A stretch of DNA of 64,000 nucleotides, taken from the NCBI RefSeq assembly GCF_005121165.3, contig NZ_CP034413.3:3248001-3312000 (forward strand), written 5' to 3'. The stretch comes from Dysosmobacter welbionis. Its GTDB lineage: Bacteria > Bacillota > Clostridia > Oscillospirales > Oscillospiraceae. The translations under genes were made by a program, and so were the position numbers. Below the pieces are notes generated by a model that saw only the letters and a list, made by a program, of their open reading frames with translations, was not told the origin of the DNA and ran no database searches. Position 1 is the first letter of the stretch; each line of letters starts with the position of its first letter. Shown here piece after piece: positions 61,035 through 64,000 of the stretch.

Positions 61035-61352
61035 ATGAACAAGACCATCAATAACATCATCGATGACTTCAAGAGCGGCAAGATTACTGTGGAGGATGCC
61101 AACAAGCTGCTGGTTGAGGCTGGCGCCGGATTCTCCCTGAACCCCGAAAAGAACCCCGATGGCGGATGGACCGAGGCAGAGATGGCGGAGGGATTCCTTC
61201 CCGGCGAGGAAAAGGAGCCTCTTCCGGACAAGGTAGACATGGGCCGAAATCAGGCGCTTGCCGGACAAGTGGTTCGCCAGAATACCAAGCGCGGAAAGTT
61301 TGATGTGACCTATGATGCAGACGGTTATGCCGTCAAGGCCATCCGAGTGTAA
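61035..61352 (+). CDS. Phage lysis-region protein of unknown function
   Basis: 105 residues starting MNKTINNIIDDFKSGKITVE. IDDFKSGKITVEDANKLLVE is a short helical segment; KFDVTYDADGYAVKAIRV ends the protein. No signal or membrane helix. SD GAAAGGAGCTACC. Not recognised; it lies between XhlA-like and holin genes. Confidence 0.6.
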   Translation: MNKTINNIIDDFKSGKITVEDANKLLVEAGAGFSLNPEKNPDGGWTEAEMAEGFLPGEEKEPLPDKVDMGRNQALAGQVVRQNTKRGKFDVTYDADGYAVKAIRV

Positions 61353-61366
61353 TCGGGAGGTCTGAT

Positions 61367-61642
61367 ATGGACATTTCCTCTCTTGGCATCACCGGAGTGG
61401 CGGCTATCACCGTCATCTGCCTGCTGATTGGGCAGGGCGTGAAAGCGTCCTCTCTGGACAGCAAGTTCATCCCTATCATTTGCGGTGTCTGCGGTGCTGT
61501 GCTGGGTGTGGTAGGTATGTTCCTTATGCCGGACTTCCCGGCCACGGACTACATCACTGCGGCGGCTGTGGGCATTGTGAGCGGTCTGGCTGCTACCGGA
61601 GCCAACCAGGTAATCAAGCAGCTGGGAAGTGACAGTAAATGA
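61367..61642 (+). CDS. Phage holin
   Basis: 91 residues with three hydrophobic helices (SLGITGVAAITVICLLIGQG; FIPIICGVCGAVLGVVGMFL; ITAAAVGIVSGLAATGANQV). The pattern matches small clostridial phage holins that permeabilise the membrane for the endolysin. Its stop overlaps the amidase start (ATGA at 61639-61642), fitting a lysis cassette. Confidence 0.85.
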   Translation: MDISSLGITGVAAITVICLLIGQGVKASSLDSKFIPIICGVCGAVLGVVGMFLMPDFPATDYITAAAVGIVSGLAATGANQVIKQLGSDSK

Positions 61643-62334
61643 GCTACACGATAAAGGAGCAGCTGGCGAACTCCGGGAACTATGGCGGTTCCCGGAATGC
61701 CAGCCAAATCCGGTATCTGGTGTACCACTACACCGGGAATGACGGGGACAAGGCGGCAAACAACGCCGCGTACTTCCAGCGGAACATCGTCAAGGCCAGT
61801 GCCCATTACTTTGTGGACGATACCACCGTATATCTGTCCGTCCCCGATCTGAAGATTGCGTGGTCCGTCGGCGGCAGCAAGTACGCCAACGCCGACAAGA
61901 CTGGCGGCGGCACCATGTACGGCGTCATCACCAATACCAACTCTATCAGCATTGAGATGTGTGACACCATCCGGAACGGTGTCTATCAGGCCAGCGAGGC
62001 AACCCTTGCCAACGCTGCCGCTCTGGGCCGGGAGCTGATGGAGAAGTATCACATCCCCATTGAGAACGTGTACCGTCACTTTGACGTGACTGGGAAGCAC
62101 TGCCCGTCGTACTTGGTGAACGCCCAGAAGTGGGCAGAGTTCAAGAAGAGACTGGAGGTCAAGATCATGGACAATACACCCAGCGGCGCCCACAAGGAGG
62201 GCGTGGAATGGGCCGTAAAGAACGGCATCCTGACGGGCAACAGCGAGGGAGACCTGATGCTCTCCCAGCCCGTTACCCGGCAGCAGATGTGCACGATGTT
62301 GCATCGGCTTTGGGAGCTGATCGAAAGGACGTGA
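61639..62334 (+). CDS. N-acetylmuramoyl-L-alanine amidase (endolysin)
   Basis: 231 residues. Amidase_2 domain with YLVYHYTGN (first zinc His), AHYFVDDTTVYLSVPD, SISIEMCDT and RHFDVTGKHCPSY (further His and Cys ligands). The C-terminal 50 residues (HKEGVEWAVKNGILTGNSEG, TRQQMCTMLHRLWELI) are SLH-like and may bind the cell wall. It cleaves the bond between MurNAc and the stem peptide for host lysis. Confidence 0.92.
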   Translation: MSYTIKEQLANSGNYGGSRNASQIRYLVYHYTGNDGDKAANNAAYFQRNIVKASAHYFVDDTTVYLSVPDLKIAWSVGGSKYANADKTGGGTMYGVITNTNSISIEMCDTIRNGVYQASEATLANAAALGRELMEKYHIPIENVYRHFDVTGKHCPSYLVNAQKWAEFKKRLEVKIMDNTPSGAHKEGVEWAVKNGILTGNSEGDLMLSQPVTRQQMCTMLHRLWELIERT

Positions 62335-62338
62335 AACT

Positions 62339-62587
62339 GTGGCAACTGCCCGTGTCAGATTACCGGATAGCCTGGATGGCCTTATGCGCTCCGAGATGGA
62401 GACGGCCATCCGGGAAGCTAATCTTGGGAACGACGATACGGACATTGCCCGGCGCTACCTGATCGACCAAGTCCCGCAGATCGACATTGCAGCGGAGTTC
62501 GGCTGGGAGCGGTCAACCATCTCTTATCGACTCAAACGGATTCTCCGCAAAGTTGAAAGCACAGCTCAAAAACTACATTTCACATAA
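62339..62587 (+). CDS. Small HTH protein of the lysis region
   Basis: 82 residues from GTG 62339, five bases after the amidase stop. YLIDQVPQIDIAAEFGWERS and TISYRLKRILRKVES form a sigma-region-4-like or Trp-repressor-like HTH. It may be a late phage regulator. No close family named. A strong terminator follows. Confidence 0.65.
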   Translation: MATARVRLPDSLDGLMRSEMETAIREANLGNDDTDIARRYLIDQVPQIDIAAEFGWERSTISYRLKRILRKVESTAQKLHFT

Positions 62588-62598
62588 TTTCACCTAAA

Positions 62599-62634
62599 CC
62601 CCGCTTGGGAACCACCCAGGCGGGGGCTTTTTTT
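62599..62634 (+). terminator. Terminator of the lysis cassette
   Basis: CCCCGCTTGGG (62599-62609) / CCCAGGCGGGG (62615-62625) with one wobble, followed by GCTTTTTTT. Confidence 0.88.
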
Positions 62635-62711
62635 GCGAAAATATCATCAGGAGGACGTAAGGAACAAGGGCTGGTACACGTCGCCGCCCTCCTTGCGGCC
62701 TCCTGATTTCA

Positions 62712-62903
62712 ATGATAAGGACGTGTTTTAAGTTGATTCTGAATGGTTCAGAACTGGTGGCCCGGTTGGTGGCCTGTGGCTTCACGGAGTCCACAGCAAG
62801 AGACACCTGCGAGAAGTATGCGGCGGAGGGAGATTTCTCCGGATTGGAACGGTTTATCCGGCAGAATGAGCTTTTGTATGACGACCGAAAGCAATATGTT
62901 TGA
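62712..62903 (+). CDS. Small phage protein of unknown function
   Basis: 63 residues; MIRTCFKLILNGSELVARLV then GFTESTARDTCEKYAAEGDF. Helical. ATG 62712 has only a weak ribosome site; a TTG at 62733 is an alternative. It overlaps the following gene by eight bases. Confidence 0.55.
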   Translation: MIRTCFKLILNGSELVARLVACGFTESTARDTCEKYAAEGDFSGLERFIRQNELLYDDRKQYV

Positions 62904-63258
62904 ATTTTACAATCCGAACCCCTACGAGAAAAATGTGGGGGATTGCACCGTCCGGGCCATCTCGAAGGCGCTGGAGCAGGACTGGTACAGGACATATCTT
63001 GGCCTCTGCATTGAGGGCGCTGTGAGGGGTGATATGCCAAGCGCCAACGCCACATGGGGCGCTTACCTCCGGCGGCATGGCTTCCGGCGGGACATGGCGC
63101 CCGAGGATATGACCGTGGCGGAGTTTGCGATGGGGCATCCAAACGGGACTTACATTCTGGCCCTGTCCGGCCATGTGGTATGCCTGCAGGATGGTGTGAT
63201 CTACGATACATGGCACAGTGAACACGAAACTGTGCTGTACTACTGGCAGAAAGGATGA
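62896..63258 (+). CDS. Phage protein of papain/C39-like fold
   Basis: 120 residues starting MFEFYNPNPYEKNVGDCTVR. A Cys in NVGDCTVRAISKALEQDW, a His in LALSGHVVCLQDG and an Asp in GVIYDTWHSE sit as in cysteine-peptidase-like phage proteins. Catalysis is possible but unproven. It starts inside the preceding gene's end. Confidence 0.65.
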   Translation: MFEFYNPNPYEKNVGDCTVRAISKALEQDWYRTYLGLCIEGAVRGDMPSANATWGAYLRRHGFRRDMAPEDMTVAEFAMGHPNGTYILALSGHVVCLQDGVIYDTWHSEHETVLYYWQKG

Positions 63259-63264
63259 CGTGAG

Positions 63265-63672
63265 ATGCCGAACTATCCCTATTACTATCAGCCGTACCAA
63301 CCGTATCAGCCGCCTATGGCGGACCAGCTGACGCAGCTGCGGCAGTCCTATCAACCCATGCAGCAGCCGCAGCAAGCCCCGGCATCTCCGTCTATTGTGT
63401 GGGTGCAGAGCGAGATGGAGGCGGCAAATTATCTGGTGGCGCCTAACTCTGCCGTTACCTTGTGGGACAGTAACGCCCCAGTGGTCTATCTCAAACAGGC
63501 GGACGCAAGCGGCAAGCCCAGCATGAAGATATATGACCTTGTAGAGCGCAATCAGAGGCCCGTACAGGCCCCGCAGGCTCCAACGGTAGAGTATGCGCCC
63601 CTGTCCCGCTTGGAAGCGTTGGAGGCCCGCCTGGATGCGCTGGCGGCAAAAGATAAGGAGGATGCAGAATGA
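63265..63672 (+). CDS. Phage protein with Pro/Gln/Tyr-rich N-terminus
   Basis: 135 residues. The start (MPNYPYYYQPYQPYQPPMAD) is low complexity; IVWVQSEMEAANYLVAPNSA and VTLWDSNAPVVYLKQADASG form a folded part common to many Firmicute phage small proteins; the tail is a coiled coil. Function not known. It overlaps the next gene by four bases. Confidence 0.65.
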   Translation: MPNYPYYYQPYQPYQPPMADQLTQLRQSYQPMQQPQQAPASPSIVWVQSEMEAANYLVAPNSAVTLWDSNAPVVYLKQADASGKPSMKIYDLVERNQRPVQAPQAPTVEYAPLSRLEALEARLDALAAKDKEDAE

Positions 63673-63890
63673 ACCCGTTTTATCAGGCTATGGGCGGCAA
63701 CAGACAGCCCAACATGATGCAGCAGTTTCAATCCTTCATGCAGCAGATGCGGGGCAAAGACCCCAACGCCATGATACAAGAGATGGTATCCTCTGGACGC
63801 ATTTCCCAAGATCAGCTCAACCAAGTCCAAAAGCAGGCCCAGCAGATGCAGGGCATGTTTGAGGGGATGCGGGGTATGTTTGGGAAATAA
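63669..63890 (+). CDS. Small Met/Gln-rich phage protein
   Basis: 73 residues starting MNPFYQAMGGNRQPNMMQQF and containing QMRGKDPNAMIQEMVSSGRI; Met- and Gln-rich and helical. It resembles small proteins found beside capsid genes in other clostridial phages. Coupled to the gene before. The last 110 bases of the window hold a weak GGGGC/GCCCC hairpin and no gene. Confidence 0.6.
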   Translation: MNPFYQAMGGNRQPNMMQQFQSFMQQMRGKDPNAMIQEMVSSGRISQDQLNQVQKQAQQMQGMFEGMRGMFGK

Positions 63891-64000
63891 ACAGCAGGGG
63901 CATTAAGCCCCCGCCGTTCGGTCAGGTTTTGTGTGGACTGGCTCTGTCATCATTCTCTCAATGCTCCAGCCACGCACATATCGGTTGTGAAATGTGACCC

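Overview
The window (about 58-60% G+C by eye) reads as chromosome of a spore-forming gut Clostridia. Supporting features are an alpha/beta-type small acid-soluble spore protein, Gram-positive-style lipoproteins, strong AGGAGG ribosome sites, DUF1292 and DUF4179 proteins and a YgfK/SsnA locus. An Oscillospiraceae member near Flavonifractor or Lawsonibacter is my inference. No rRNA, tRNA, CRISPR array or insertion sequence was recognised.

Left part (1-17.4 kb): a partial MATE exporter is divergent from a LacI-type regulator that leads a carbohydrate operon (lipoprotein binding protein, two permeases, amidohydrolase, GH4 glycosidase, PfkB kinase). The operon trails into an M20 peptidase remnant and a DsbA-like protein. 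Two small XRE regulators follow, then a homoserine-dehydrogenase-like enzyme and a complete branched-chain amino acid ABC transporter (livK-H-M-G-F). In both ABC operons two strong hairpins separate the binding-protein gene from the first permease.

Middle (17.4-46.9 kb): 17.5-19.5 kb holds remnants (TetR start, N-terminally truncated sulfite-reductase-like protein, sigma factor lacking its front half) before an intact DUF4179 anti-sigma-like protein. An intact paralogous sigma/DUF4179 pair lies at 33.4-34.9 kb. Housekeeping genes include MATE, tcdA, a parvulin-type foldase, a probable 6S-like RNA, DUF1292, a class A penicillin-binding protein, SASP, a MoxR/VWA pair, ssnA-ygfK, an alanine/sodium symporter, hemolysin III, upp and tsaE-tsaB. 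The ssnA leader has a full promoter, a closed 49-nt domain and mutually exclusive antiterminator and terminator stems, so it looks like an unassigned riboswitch.

Right part (about 46.9 kb to the end): a prophage running past the window edge. It has an early/control segment (RHH-like protein behind three copies of one 14-bp operator, VRR-NUC nuclease), a structured leader, and a short-tailed-phage-like late operon in the unusual order small terminase, scaffold, capsid, large terminase, nozzle, portal, tail fibre, holin, amidase. No integrase is visible.

Five otherwise intact genes (permease 1 twice, DsbA-like, tcdA, AGCS) are each broken by loss of one base in a short G/C run. This pattern suggests consensus error as much as real decay.
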